64,000 nucleotides of DNA from Pseudomonas sp. B21_DOA (GTDB taxonomy: Bacteria > Pseudomonadota > Gammaproteobacteria > Pseudomonadales > Pseudomonadaceae), in assembly GCA_030544685.1 (NCBI GenBank), contig CP086683.1, positions 1,178,001 through 1,242,000 of the forward strand, given 5' to 3'. Below are positions 50,002 to 59,993 of this stretch, piece after piece. Each line of letters starts with the position of its first letter. The first letter of the stretch is position 1. The notes under the pieces are model-generated. The model was given only the letters and a program-made list of their open reading frames with translations, had not been told where the DNA came from and did not search any database. A program made the translations under genes and the position numbers.

Positions 50002-50810
50002 TCAGCTTTCCCAACCGGCTTGGTAGAGCTTGCCGTGGGCCTTGTCCAGTGCCGCGCGAACGGCTGGCGAATGCTGATAGATGTCGACGAACTTGATCAG
50101 GCGCGGGTCGGTTTTGCTCTTCGGCTGGATGACGAACTGGATCACGTATTCCTTGTGATCGAGACCGTCAAACAGCAGCGCCGAGCCGGCATCGAAGGTC
50201 TTCGCCAAGCGAATATAAGCTGGATAACCCTGGACCAGATCGGCGTCGTCGTACGCGCGCACCAGTTGCACGGCTTCGACCTGCAGGATCCTGATCTTCT
50301 TCGGGTTGGCGACAATGTCGTCCTCGGTAGCCTTGTAGCCAACGCCCGGCTTCAGCGTGATCAAACCGGCCTTGGCGAGCAATTGCAGACCGCGACCGCT
50401 GTTGATCGGGTCGTTGGCGATGGCGACGCTGGCGCCTTCGGGCAGTTCATCGAAGCTTTTGTATTTCTTCGAATACAGGCCGACGTTGTTGATGATCCCC
50501 GGGGCGAACGGCACCAGGTCGAAACCGGAGGCGGCCTTGGCGTTTTCCAGAAACGGAATGTGCTGGAAGTAATTCACGTCGATGTCGCCAGCGGCGAGGC
50601 TGACATTGGGCGCGATCCAGTCGGTGAATTCCACCAGCTCGACTTTCAAGCCCTGTTTGGAGGCCTCTTCGACGGCGGCTTCCAGCGGAATCGCAAACGC
50701 GGCGGTGGTGCCGATTTTTAGCGGCGCATCGGCAGCGAACACTGCCGAGCTGAACAGGCCGAAGGCCAGGGCCAGTGCTTTGACTGGGTGGGACAGGATT
50801 TTTTGGTCAT
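50002..50810 (-). CDS. metQ: MetQ-family binding protein (frameshift in the signal peptide)
   Basis: Periplasmic binding protein of the adjacent MetNI. Mature segments are [33 protein letters not shown] and [17 protein letters not shown]. No start with a ribosome site exists in the main frame. The ATG at 50810 joins it if the T-run at 50799-50804 had seven bases, giving a normal signal peptide ([20 protein letters not shown], then SSAVFA/AD) and 269 residues. No lipobox. The variable ligand-pocket residues differ from the MetQ-like protein at 33509, so the two probably bind different compounds. Confidence 0.87.
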
Positions 50811-50860
50811 GATGAGTTTTCCAGTCAGTGCATAAGATTTGTGGTGTCTGTTGTGGCCTC

Positions 50861-50932
50861 ATCGCTGGCAAGCCAGCTCCCACAGGTTTTGTGTGCGCCG
50901 CAGACCCTTGTGGGAGCTGGCTTGCCAGCGAT
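50861..50932. repeat. REP pair, family E (ATCGCTGGCAAGCCAGCTCCCACA)
   Basis: Two inverted 24-base copies around a 24-base spacer, between the monooxygenase gene and metQ. Only copy of this variant in the window. Confidence 0.9.
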
Positions 50933-50936
50933 GCTT

Positions 50937-52295
50937 TTAGCGTCGGTACGAAGAGCCAGCATGTTGCTCAGGCAACTGCGCCTCACCGTGAAACAACTTC
51001 TCGCGCAAGCTGCCGCTGTCATACGCAGTCTTGTAAGAGCCGCGCCGCTGTAACTCCGGAATCACCAGTTCGATGAAATCGACATAGCTTTCCGGGGTGA
51101 CGATGCGGGTCAGGTTGAAGCCGTCCAGACCGGTTTCGGCGATCCACGCTTCCAGCTCATTCGCCACTTGCTCGGGCGAACCGACCACGGTGATGTAACG
51201 GCCACCGAGGGCGTGCTGGTCAAGCAATTTGCGTCGGGTCCAGTCGTTGTTCTGCAGGTTTTTCGTTGCCGATTGAATGGCGTTGCTCTTCACGTACTGG
51301 ATCGGCTCATCGATTTCGTACTGGGCAAAGTCGATGCCGGTGGAGGCGGAAAAATGCGCCACGCCGGCCTCGGCACTGGCGTAGCTGAGGTACTCGGCAT
51401 GCTTGGCCCACGCCGCCTCTTCAGTGGCGCCGACGATGACGTTGAGGCCCATGAACACCCTGATGTCTTCAGGGTTACGCCCGGCCTCGACGGCACTGGC
51501 GCGGACCTTGTCGACCTGTACTTTGGTCGACGGTTTGTTCTGGCCGCTGATGAATACGCACTCGGCGTGTCGCCCGGCAAACAGCAAGCCGCGATCGGAG
51601 CTGCCGGCCTGAAACAATACCGGCGTGCGCTGTGGTGACGGTTCGCAGAGGTGGTAGCCCTCGACCTGATAGAACTCGCCTTGGTGCTCGATCTTGTGCA
51701 CTTTTTTCGGATTGGCGTAGATGCGCTGTTCGCGGTCGTTAAGCACCGCGCCGTTTTCCCAACTGCCTTCCCAAAGCTTGTACAACACCTGCAGATATTC
51801 TTCGGCCTGGTCGTAGCGGCGGTCGTGCTCGACCTGTTCGCGCAGACCCATGGCTTTGGCGGCGCTGTCCAGATAACCGGTGACGATGTTCCAGCCAACG
51901 CGGCCGCGACTCAGATGATCGAGCGTCGACATGCGCCGGGCGAACAGATACGGCGGCTCGTAAGTAAGGTTGGCAGTGAGGCCGAAGCCAAGGTTTTTGG
52001 TCACTGCAGCCATCGCCGATACCAGCAGCAACGGGTCGTTGACTGGCAACTGGATCGACTCTTTCAGCGTGACGTCGACCGAGTTCTGGTAGACGTCGTA
52101 CACACCAACGATGTCGGCGATGAACAGGCCGTCGAACAGTCCGCGCTCCAGCAACTGCGCCAGTTCGGTCCAGTACTCAATCGTGTTGTAGCGGGTCGAG
52201 GTGTCGCGCGGATGCGTCCACAGGCCATGATTGATGTGGCCGATGCAGTTCATGTTGAACGCGTTGAGCAGAATCTTCTTTTTCGCAGCGCTCAT
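50937..52295 (-). CDS. NtaA/SnaA/DszA-family FMN-dependent monooxygenase
   Basis: A 452-residue luciferase-like monooxygenase of the two-component class that uses reduced FMN from a separate reductase. Family segments are LLNAFNMNCIGHINHGLW, RRMSTLDHLSRGRVGWNIVTG, and VLFQAGSSDRGLLFAGRHAE. Relatives open dibenzothiophene sulfone (DszA), nitrilotriacetate (NtaA) or dimethyl sulfide (DmoA). Beside SfnB-type enzymes and MetNIQ, a sulfur substrate is likely. Its start overlaps the end of the SfnB-family gene by one base, so the two are coupled. No flavin reductase gene is in the window. Confidence 0.9.
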   Translation of the reverse strand: MSAAKKKILLNAFNMNCIGHINHGLWTHPRDTSTRYNTIEYWTELAQLLERGLFDGLFIADIVGVYDVYQNSVDVTLKESIQLPVNDPLLLVSAMAAVTKNLGFGLTANLTYEPPYLFARRMSTLDHLSRGRVGWNIVTGYLDSAAKAMGLREQVEHDRRYDQAEEYLQVLYKLWEGSWENGAVLNDREQRIYANPKKVHKIEHQGEFYQVEGYHLCEPSPQRTPVLFQAGSSDRGLLFAGRHAECVFISGQNKPSTKVQVDKVRASAVEAGRNPEDIRVFMGLNVIVGATEEAAWAKHAEYLSYASAEAGVAHFSASTGIDFAQYEIDEPIQYVKSNAIQSATKNLQNNDWTRRKLLDQHALGGRYITVVGSPEQVANELEAWIAETGLDGFNLTRIVTPESYVDFIELVIPELQRRGSYKTAYDSGSLREKLFHGEAQLPEQHAGSSYRR

Positions 52296-53488
52296 CAGAT
52301 TGTCCCCCGCAGCGGAGGGTTTTCATTGTTGAGGTAGTAATTGCCTACTGCGTGATATTTCCAGCGCACCGGGTCGTGCAGGGTGTGCACGCGAGCGTTG
52401 CGCCAGTGGCGGTCGAGGCCGTGCTCGCTCAGGGTGGCCTGGCTGCCGGCGAGTTCGAACAGCGTGCTGCCAGCGGCGAGGGAGATTTCTGTGCTGATCG
52501 CTCGCGCTTCGGCGACCGCGATCGAGGCGGCGGCGACGGTTTCGGCGTTGGTTTCGGCTTGCGCGGCATCAAGAAATTCGCCGGCACGTTCGAGCAAGGC
52601 TTCGGTGGCGTGCAGGCGGATGCTCAGGTGGCCGAAGCTTTTCAACGTCAGCGGGTCTTCGGTGGCTTTGTCGTTGCCGGAATCGATCCATGGGCGGGTC
52701 TTGCTGCGCACGAAATGCAGGGCGTCTTCGTAAGCGGCGCGGGCGATGCCGGTGTCGATGGCGGCGTGAAGAATCTGCGCCAGCGGGCCGACCGTGGTCG
52801 GGCGCTCGAAAGCGCTCTGGAACGGCAGCACATCTTCGGCCGCCACATACACATCTTCGAACACCACCGAGCCGCTGCCGGTGGTGCGCTGGCCGAAGCC
52901 GCTCCAGTCGTCGATCACCGTCAGGCCCTTGCTCTCGCGCGGGACGAAGGCCAGTTGCTGTACGCCGTTTTCATCGACCACCGACGTTGGAATGCGCTGC
53001 GCGTAAATCGCCCCGGTCGAGTAGAACTTGCGACCGTTGATGCGATAACCAGCGCCGTCGCGTTTGAGACTAGTGACGCGGTCGTGGGCGGTTTTGGTGC
53101 CCAGTTCTGCCAAGGCATTGCCAAAGCGTTGGCCGGCGAGGACCTCGGCGTACAGGCGCTGTTTCTGTTCGTCGCTGCCATTCACGCGCAGCACTTCCAG
53201 TGCGTAGAAATGGTTCTGCGGAATCTGCCCGAGCGAGCCGTCGGCCTGGGCGATCAGCGCGATGACTTTGGCCAGGGTGACATTGGATACGCCCGCGCCG
53301 CCATATTCTTTCGGCACGCTGATGCCCCACAGGCCGGAACGGGAAAACACTTCCAGTTCTGCCAATGGCAGGCGGCGTTCGCGGTCGCGGATCGCGCTGT
53401 CGCGTTTGAAGTCTTCGGCCAGGTCGCTGGCAACGATCAGGGCTTGCTCATCGCTGGTGATGACCGCGACGTGATGGGAAAGCGTCAT
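52295..53488 (-). CDS. SfnB-family acyl-CoA dehydrogenase-like oxidoreductase 1
   Basis: A 397-residue protein of the acyl-CoA dehydrogenase fold, close to DszC/SfnB flavin monooxygenases used in sulfur acquisition. Segments: SVPKEYGGAGVSNVTLAKV, LGQIPQNHFYALEVL, NGRKFYSTGAIYAQ, DDWSGFGQRTTGSGSVVFE, and the C-terminal HWRNARVHTLHDPVRWKYHA. DszC-type proteins oxidize sulfur with reduced FMN and oxygen. The start at 53488 is behind GGAG. It lies 25 bases downstream of the second copy. Confidence 0.9.
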   Translation of the reverse strand: MTLSHHVAVITSDEQALIVASDLAEDFKRDSAIRDRERRLPLAELEVFSRSGLWGISVPKEYGGAGVSNVTLAKVIALIAQADGSLGQIPQNHFYALEVLRVNGSDEQKQRLYAEVLAGQRFGNALAELGTKTAHDRVTSLKRDGAGYRINGRKFYSTGAIYAQRIPTSVVDENGVQQLAFVPRESKGLTVIDDWSGFGQRTTGSGSVVFEDVYVAAEDVLPFQSAFERPTTVGPLAQILHAAIDTGIARAAYEDALHFVRSKTRPWIDSGNDKATEDPLTLKSFGHLSIRLHATEALLERAGEFLDAAQAETNAETVAAASIAVAEARAISTEISLAAGSTLFELAGSQATLSEHGLDRHWRNARVHTLHDPVRWKYHAVGNYYLNNENPPLRGTI

Positions 53489-53513
53489 GTTTTTCTCCAG
53501 ATGTCTGGTCGTC

Positions 53514-54754
53514 TCAGATCCAGGAATGGCGAGCCGGTAAAGTGCCGTTGAGGCGATAGGCGCCGACCGCGTGATACTTCCAGCGCACCGGGTCATGCAG
53601 GGTGTGCACGCGGGCGTTGCGCCAGTGACGGTCGAGATTGAATTCGGTGAGGGTCGCGCGACTGCCGGCCAGTTCGAAGAGCTTTTCGCTGGCCAGCAGC
53701 GAAATCTCGGTGGTCAGCACTTTCGCCTCAGCCACGGCAATCGAAGCGCGGGCGGCGGCTTCGGCAGTCAGCGGTGCGGCGTGGACCTGATCGAGCACTT
53801 GTCCTGCCCTGCGCAACAGCGCTTCGGCGGCGTGCAGTTCGATTTTCAGTTTGCCGATATCGGCGATCACGTAGAGGTCATCGCTGGCGCGCTCGACCTT
53901 GGCGTCGATCCATGGCCGCGCGCGGGTTTTGACGAAATCGATGGCGTCGTCGATAGCACCGCGTGCGATGCCGGCGTCGATCGCCGCTTGAATCAGCTGC
54001 GACACTGCACCTTGGGTGTTCGGCTTGTCGTTGATCTTCCAGTTGTCGATAACCAGGCTCGACTCGACGCGTACGTTGTTCAGCAGGATCGTGCCGCTGG
54101 CAGTGGTGCGCTGGCCGAAGCCCGACCAGTCATCGACGATGCGCAAACCCGGCGTGCCGCGACGGACGAAGGCCAGTACTTGCTTGCCGTCATCATTGAG
54201 CGCTTTCACCGCGACCCAATGCGCAAACAGCGCGCCGGTGGAGTAGAACTTCTGGCCGCTGATCACGTAGTCATCGCCGTCGGCGGTGATTCGCGCTTTC
54301 AGTTGCAGGGTATTTTTGTGCCGCGTTCCGGGCCGGCATTACCGATGCGCCAGCCTTCCAGAACACTCTGGAACAATTGCTTTTTCTGCGCTTCGGTGGC
54401 GCTGCCGAGCACCAGATTGATGATGCCGAACTGGTTCTGCGGAATCTGCCCGAGCGCCGGGTCGGCGGCGGAAATGATCGCGAAGACTTCGGCCAGCGTG
54501 ACGAAGGAAACCTGCGGGCCGCCGTACTCACGCGGGATCGCAATGCTGCCGAGGCCGCTGCGGGTGAACTGTTCGATTTCCGACCATGGCAGTTTGCGTT
54601 GGCGGTCGCGTTTGGCCGCCTGCACGCGGGCGACTTGCGCCAGTTCGTGGGCGGCCTTGATGGCTTGAGCGTCGTTGCGCAGTACTTGCGCGGGCAACAA
54701 CAGCGGGGCGATGTCCTGATCGGACTGCAGATTCGCATCTGCCAGCCTGGACAT
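53514..54754 (-). CDS. SfnB-family oxidoreductase 2 (one-base frameshift)
   Basis: Paralogue of the preceding protein, with SIAIPREYGGPQVSFVTLAE, LGQIPQNQFGIINLV, SGQKFYSTGALFAHW, DDWSGFGQRTTASGTILLN and the same HWRNARVHTLHDPVRWKYHA tail. The N-terminal frame breaks near 54313 after ERGTK. One A restored gives NTLQLKARITADGDDYVISG and 413 residues. It is the first gene of the unit SfnB2-SfnB1-monooxygenase. It carries an N-terminal extension of about 16 residues relative to copy 1. Confidence 0.88.
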
Positions 54755-55015
54755 CAGTGCCGCTCCCTGGCTGCACGCAATGCCCTGGCGATCTGCACTG
54801 GGGTGATTGTGTTCCGGACCATACCTACCTCACATCTCATGAAAAACGCCGCGAAGTGCGACGATTGAAAGAATGTCCGGTGGTCCGGTGCATATACCCT
54901 AAGCGTGTATAAAAATTAAATAAACTAACTTTTAGGAATATGTATAGAAGGGGATGTCAGCATTGGTTAGTGAGTTTCAGGTGAGAGGTCACTGACCTCC
55001 CATCCTGAGCAGGTC
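54755..55015 (-). promoter_or_regulatory. Promoter region of the SfnB/monooxygenase unit
   Basis: 261 bases, strongly AT-rich at 54905-54950. On the minus strand it contains CATATTCCTAAAAG (about 54931-54944), related to the TATTCC element before other sulfur units. No gene seen. Confidence 0.4.
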
Positions 55016-55780
55016 TCACTTGGTGCGCGATTCAGCGGCCTTGAATTCGGGCTTCAAGGGGACTTTCACATACGGATTCACGCAACCGATTTTCAACGTG
55101 CGCGGCGGCGCCCAGCGCGAGTTGTTGCCGACCCGGTCGAGGATGCAATACGTCACGTCCAGCCGCAGATCCTCGCCCGCTTCGACGATGACTGCCGGTG
55201 GTACCCAGACCTGAATCGGCAGTCCGACATCCGCTGCTGTAACAGGCGCCAGATCCATGCGCACGTCGCCCCAGCGCAGGGTGATGGCATCGTCCTCGGC
55301 CATGTTCAGGTACGGCTCGATGGTCAGCGGCACGCCGCGTTTGATCTGGTTGGGATTTACTCCCTGACGGCGAATCGTGTCAGGGATGACCACCGGCGCC
55401 AGTTGCTGATTTTCGTCTTCGCACTGCGCAGTTGGCTGGCCTCCGGGGCAATCGAGTTTGACCTGCACACGGGTGGCTGGCGATAACGCCGGACCCTGGC
55501 CGACCTGCATCACGCGGTAGTGAATGCGCGCGGTACCGTTGGCAACGAAACTTTCCGGCACCCGCAGGCTGACTGACTTACCGACATCGGCCGTGCCGAG
55601 GACTTTTGAGGCGACATAGCATTTGTTCCAGAACAGTTCGATCAGATCACCATCATCCATGCCAGGGTAGGACGGCACATCGATCAACAGGTGAGCTGCT
55701 GTTGTCAGGTTGATGCCGGTCTTCTGTGCGCATGCCAGTGTTGGCGCTGCAAGTTCGGGGGTGTGCGAAGTGCGGGTCAT
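55016..55780 (-). CDS. Unknown protein with two tandem Ig-like repeats
   Basis: A 254-residue protein from the start at 55780 behind AAGGAGAG. It has no signal peptide. Two repeats of about 90 residues are visible: GDLIELFWNKCYVASKVLGT with DVGKSVSLRVPESFV, and DAITLRWGDVRMDLAPVTAA with DVGLPIQVWVPPAVIV. Each ends with a Cys (VQVKLDC, RTLKIGC). Similar repeats occur in larger Pseudomonas proteins with surface or toxin-related roles, but I cannot name a function. Gene-poor DNA lies on both sides. Confidence 0.75.
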   Translation of the reverse strand: MTRTSHTPELAAPTLACAQKTGINLTTAAHLLIDVPSYPGMDDGDLIELFWNKCYVASKVLGTADVGKSVSLRVPESFVANGTARIHYRVMQVGQGPALSPATRVQVKLDCPGGQPTAQCEDENQQLAPVVIPDTIRRQGVNPNQIKRGVPLTIEPYLNMAEDDAITLRWGDVRMDLAPVTAADVGLPIQVWVPPAVIVEAGEDLRLDVTYCILDRVGNNSRWAPPRTLKIGCVNPYVKVPLKPEFKAAESRTK

Positions 55781-56237
55781 CGGTTTCTCTCCTTGAAGTC
55801 TTGCAGCGAAATCCGTTTCTGGAAAACAAAAGGCGCGAATCAACTGGCAATAAAAGCGACAACTATTTGTTCGATTTTAGTGCGGGTTGTTTTAACTAAG
55901 GGCGCCGGTTGCCGACTAGATAAAAGTCTGCGGAGAGGAGTGTCAATAGCGGGGCTTAGTTAATCCGTGAATTACAAGTTAATCAGAAAGCTCCTACGTC
56001 ATCGAAGCACGATGCCTAGGCTTTGGCGCGAAACCAGCTACAGATAAACGGCTATTCCCCAGCGTTTGGTGAGGGTTTGCTCGCGGGCAAACGTATGGAA
56101 ATATGACGACATCGAGGATGTGAGTGGCCGTTGCGCAATGTAATATTTGCGCCCGCAAGTAACAAAGTAGAAAAATTGAAATGACGGGAGAGGTGACTTC
56201 CATCCGTGGAAGTTGAGAGGTCCTGCAAAGGAAGTTC
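55781..56237. other. Gene-free stretch upstream of the two-repeat protein
   Basis: 457 bases with lower GC. It holds AAAAGGCGCGAA near 55830 and short dyads such as ACTTCCATCCGTGGAAGT (56198-56215, arms ACTTCCA/TGGAAGT). No gene with a ribosome site, no REP. The dyad lies just past the tcyN stop and may end that transcript. Confidence 0.45.
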
Positions 56238-56987
56238 TCAGGCGTGATTCAGAAACTTGCTGAGAAACTGTTGGGTGCGTTCTTCTTTCGGGTTGGCAAA
56301 CAGTGCCTTGGCTTCACCCTGTTCAACAATTACGCCCTTGTCGAAAAACACCACGCGATTGGCCACGTCACGGGCAAAACCCATTTCATGGGTGACAATC
56401 ACCATGGTGCGATTTTCTTCGGCAAGACCGCGAATGGTCGCCAGCACTTCACCGACCAGTTCCGGGTCGAGCGCGGAGGTCGGTTCGTCGAACAGAATCA
56501 CTTCCGGCTCCATCGCCAGCGCCCGGGCGATCGCCACGCGCTGTTGCTGACCACCGGACAGACGACGCGGATAAGCGTCCTCCTTGCCGGCAAGCCCCAC
56601 TTTGGTCAGCAGCTTTTTGCCCAGGGCAATCGCTTGGTCGCGCGGCATCTTCTTGACCACGATCGGACCTTCGATGACGTTTTCCAAAGCGGTGCGATGG
56701 GGGAACAGGTTGAAGTTCTGAAACACGAAGCCGACGTGCTGGCGCAGGTTGCGCACCAGACTCTGCTGCTGGTTCAGCGGGCGGCGGGTATCGATTTCGA
56801 TATCGCCGACCTTGATCTGGCCGCTGGTGGGTTCTTCGAGGAAATTCAGGCAGCGCAGGAACGTCGTTTTTCCCGAGCCGCTGGGGCCGATGATCGCGAC
56901 GACTTCGCCTTCCTTTACCTCAAGGTCGATGCCGTTGAGCACGACCTGACCCTTGAATTGCTTGGTCAGTTTTTCCACGACAATCAT
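56238..56987 (-). CDS. tcyN: Cystine ABC transporter ATPase TcyN
   Basis: A 249-residue ATPase of the polar amino-acid family, matching E. coli TcyN/YecC. Walker A is GPSGSGKTT, signature LSGGQQQR, Walker [13 protein letters not shown], and switch His in VTHEMGFA. It is the last gene of tcyJ-tcyL-tcyN, four bases after tcyL. Confidence 0.93.
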   Translation of the reverse strand: MIVVEKLTKQFKGQVVLNGIDLEVKEGEVVAIIGPSGSGKTTFLRCLNFLEEPTSGQIKVGDIEIDTRRPLNQQQSLVRNLRQHVGFVFQNFNLFPHRTALENVIEGPIVVKKMPRDQAIALGKKLLTKVGLAGKEDAYPRRLSGGQQQRVAIARALAMEPEVILFDEPTSALDPELVGEVLATIRGLAEENRTMVIVTHEMGFARDVANRVVFFDKGVIVEQGEAKALFANPKEERTQQFLSKFLNHA

Positions 56988-56991
56988 CGCG

Positions 56992-57657
56992 TCAGGACTC
57001 CTGGTCGTGCCGATTGACCCGCTCTTCCAACTTGTTCTGCAAGTGCGAAAGCACCGTGGCCAGAATCCAGTAGATCAGTGCGGCGGCAAGATACATGGTG
57101 AAGACTTCGAAAGTCCGGGCGGTAATCAGCTGCGCCTGACGGAACAGCTCCGGCACCTGAATGGTCGCGGCCAGCGCCGTGTCCTTGACCAGCGAAATGA
57201 AGCTGTTGCCCAGCGGCGGCAAAGCCGTGCGCATCGCCTGCGGCAGGATGGCCCGGCGCAGGGTCTGCGCGCGGGTCATGCCGATACTCGCAGCGGCTTC
57301 CCACTGACCACGTTCGATCGAACCGATTGCAGCGCGGAGGATTTCACAGGCGTAGGCGGCCATGTTCAACGAGAAACCGATCAGCGCTGCTGGCAGCGGA
57401 TCAAGCTCCATGCCCAGTTGCGGCAAGCCGTAATAGATCACGAACAGCTGCACCAGCAACGGCGTGCCGCGAAAGAACGACACATAGATGCGTGCCAGCC
57501 AACTGACTGATTTGAAGCGCGACAGACGCATCAGCGCGAGGCCGAAGCCCAGCAGCAGACCGAAGAACATCCCGCCAAGGCTGAGAACTACCGTGTAGTA
57601 CGCGCCCTTCAACAGAAAGGGCGCGGAATCCAGCGCGAGTTGGAAAGCCTCTTCCAT
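56992..57657 (-). CDS. tcyL: Cystine ABC transporter permease TcyL
   Basis: A 221-residue permease with about five membrane spans, the segment [20 protein letters not shown] and the EAA loop [20 protein letters not shown]. It acts as a homodimer in E. coli. The start overlaps the tcyJ stop by one base. Confidence 0.93.
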   Translation of the reverse strand: MEEAFQLALDSAPFLLKGAYYTVVLSLGGMFFGLLLGFGLALMRLSRFKSVSWLARIYVSFFRGTPLLVQLFVIYYGLPQLGMELDPLPAALIGFSLNMAAYACEILRAAIGSIERGQWEAAASIGMTRAQTLRRAILPQAMRTALPPLGNSFISLVKDTALAATIQVPELFRQAQLITARTFEVFTMYLAAALIYWILATVLSHLQNKLEERVNRHDQES

Positions 57658-58457
57658 TATTTAGTGACGTCTGCGTTGAAGTATTTCTTCGACAGTTTCT
57701 CAAGAGTGCCGTCGGTACGCAGTTCGTCGAGCGCCTTGTTCACCGCAGCCAGCAGTTCAGGCTCGCCTTTGCGCAGGGCGATACCGGATTCCTGACGGGA
57801 GAACGCTTCACCGGCAGCCACGGTTTTCGGGGCTTTCTTGGCATATTCGAGCGCAGCCAGACGGTCGATCAGGATGGCATCGGTACGACCGTTGTTGAGG
57901 TCGGCGAACTTGGTCGGATCATCATCGTAGGTGCGCACGTCAGCACCGGGCACGTTGGCGCGAACCCACTGCTCGTAGTTGGTGCCCAGGCCGACACCGA
58001 CTTTCTTGCCGGAGAGGTCAGCGGCGGTCTTGATGTTCAGGGCCGACTCTTTGCTTTTCAGCACGAGAGCCTGAATGCCGGAGACGGTGTACGGTTCAGA
58101 GAAGTCATACTTCTTCTTGCGCTCGTCAGAGATGGTCACTTGATTGACCACCAGATCCAGACGTTTGGATTCCAGGGCAGCGAGGATGCCGTCCCACTTT
58201 GTCGGCTGGATCTTGGCCTTGACGCCGAGCTTCTGCGCCAGTGCTTCGGACAGCTCGACTTCGAAACCGGACAGCTTGCCGTTCTCATCGACGAAGCTGA
58301 ACGGTGGGTAAGTGCCTTCCAGGCCGACGTTGAGCACGCCTTTGTCCTTGATCTGTTGCAGCTGCTCACCGGCCACTGCCTGACCGATCAGGCCGGCGCT
58401 AAGCGCAAGACCCAGCGAACCGACCAGCAGAGTGCGACGTAGTGCGGAAAAATTCAT
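57657..58457 (-). CDS. tcyJ: Cystine-binding protein TcyJ (FliY)
   Basis: A 266-residue periplasmic protein with signal peptide cleaved near GQAVA/GEQ. It matches E. coli TcyJ/FliY: LNVGLEGTYPPFSFVDENGK, PTKWDGILAALESKRLDLVV and VGVGLGTNYEQW. It binds L-cystine for import by TcyLN. The promoter lies in the AT-rich stretch 58460-58650, which includes CATATTCC on the minus strand at 58644-58651. A family A REP separates it from dcyD. Confidence 0.93.
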   Translation of the reverse strand: MNFSALRRTLLVGSLGLALSAGLIGQAVAGEQLQQIKDKGVLNVGLEGTYPPFSFVDENGKLSGFEVELSEALAQKLGVKAKIQPTKWDGILAALESKRLDLVVNQVTISDERKKKYDFSEPYTVSGIQALVLKSKESALNIKTAADLSGKKVGVGLGTNYEQWVRANVPGADVRTYDDDPTKFADLNNGRTDAILIDRLAALEYAKKAPKTVAAGEAFSRQESGIALRKGEPELLAAVNKALDELRTDGTLEKLSKKYFNADVTK

Positions 58458-58662
58458 GACAAGCCCCTGTGTTTTCTTATGGAAGACGCTTAAGGAATGT
58501 AGGCAAATGGGTGATTTGGACGACAGCGCTATCCTGCCTTAAAGCAGCTTAAGCGTCTCGCCCGAAATTCGCCTGCGGCGAGACTATAAGATGTCTGTTT
58601 TAGACTTGAAAATACTAGATTGTGTTTCTTTTATAGTTTTTTGGAATATGTGCCCGTTCAGT

Positions 58663-58783
58663 TGTGGCGAGGGGATTTATCCCCGTTCGGCTGCACAACT
58701 GTTGCAAAGTCCTGCGACGTTGTACTCACTTGCGAAAGCAAGGGGCCGCTCCGCGACCCAACGGGGATAAATCCCTCGCCACA
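58663..58783. repeat. REP-type palindrome, family A (long spacer)
   Basis: Outer arms TGTGGCGAGGGGATTTATCC and GGATAAATCCCTCGCCACA around a longer, less symmetrical centre than in the other two copies. Between dcyD and tcyJ. Confidence 0.85.
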
Positions 58784-58804
58784 GATATCTGCAATCTGCA
58801 GTGA

Positions 58805-59803
58805 TCATCTTGTCAGAAAATCCTTGTAGGCAAACAACGCCGGCGCGCCACCGGTGTGCAGGAAGATGATAGGACCATCATCGAAGCGCTGCCGGCCGAT
58901 CCCGTCGAGCAGACCGGCCATGGCCTTGCCGGTGTAGACCGGGTCAAGCAACAGACCTTCCTGAGCCGCCAACAGTTTCACCGCCGCCAGCGTGCCGGCA
59001 TTCGGCTCGCCATAACGCGGGCCGAAATATTCGTCCCACAGCTCGACCTTGAAGCTGGCCGGCAACTCGACGCCCAGCAGCTCTGCGGTGCGTTCGGCCA
59101 AACCCTGGACCTTCGGCCGCTGGTCTTCTTCACTGCGCGAAACGGTCACGCCGATCACCGGCAGTTGCGGCAACGCCTCACTCAGCGCCAGCCCCAGACC
59201 ACTGTGAGTACCGGCACTGCCTGAAGCCAGCACCACAGCGGCGAAATCGAGGCCGCTGTCCTTGATCTGCTCAGCCAGTTCCAGTCCGGCGCGGACATAA
59301 CCCAGAGCACCGAGCGCGTTGGAGCCGCCAATCGGCACCAGATACGGCTTCTTGCCGTTGCTGCGCAGGCGCGCGGCGAGGGCGGCCAGTTGTTCGTCAG
59401 CATTATCGAGGTTGTCGACCAGTTCGACCTTGGTGTCGAACAGGTCCAGCAACAAGCGGTTGCCGTTGCCGGTGTAGTTGCTGTCGTCGGTGCCGAGCGG
59501 ATTTTCCAGCAGCGCCACACAGCCCAGGCCGAGTTTCGCGGCCAGCGCGGCGGTCTGGCGAACATGGTTCGATTGCAACGCACCGGCCGTGATCAGCGTG
59601 TCAGCGCCTTGCGCGAGCGCGTCGGCGGCGAGGTATTCGAGTTTGCGCAGCTTGTTGCCGCCCATTGCCAGCGGCGTCAGGTCATCGCGCTTGATATACA
59701 CCTCGCGACCGAGCCAAGCGGACAAGCGTTCGAGTTTTTCCAGCGGCGTGGGGTGGCTCAGCAGTTCGAGACGGGGAAAGCGTTGCAGCTGTTGTTTGAT
59801 CAT
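58805..59803 (-). CDS. dcyD: D-cysteine desulfhydrase (PLP-dependent)
   Basis: A 332-residue PLP enzyme of the ACC deaminase/D-cysteine desulfhydrase family, converting D-cysteine to pyruvate, ammonia and sulfide. The PLP lysine is Lys51 in [12 protein letters not shown]. Other family segments are [20 protein letters not shown] and [13 protein letters not shown]. In E. coli dcyD is clustered with tcyJ as here. The start at 59803 (MIKQQLQRF) is preferred to frames reaching 60031, which run into the divergent promoter. It is divergent from the serine acetyltransferase gene. Confidence 0.92.
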   Translation of the reverse strand: MIKQQLQRFPRLELLSHPTPLEKLERLSAWLGREVYIKRDDLTPLAMGGNKLRKLEYLAADALAQGADTLITAGALQSNHVRQTAALAAKLGLGCVALLENPLGTDDSNYTGNGNRLLLDLFDTKVELVDNLDNADEQLAALAARLRSNGKKPYLVPIGGSNALGALGYVRAGLELAEQIKDSGLDFAAVVLASGSAGTHSGLGLALSEALPQLPVIGVTVSRSEEDQRPKVQGLAERTAELLGVELPASFKVELWDEYFGPRYGEPNAGTLAAVKLLAAQEGLLLDPVYTGKAMAGLLDGIGRQRFDDGPIIFLHTGGAPALFAYKDFLTR

Positions 59804-59993
59804 GAGTCCGTACTGGCGCAGAAGAATGAATGGACTATAGGCAGGCGCATTTGCCCGGGCAACCGCCAATCGCTTATAGCCAAATGGACTGACGCCAGCA
59901 CTATCGGTTCTTAATTCGTCGGTAGAGGCATGCCGTAAAGTAGGCGCCGTTGACGCGGCCAGACAGTCCGGCCGCCCGTAAGGAGTCTTTACC

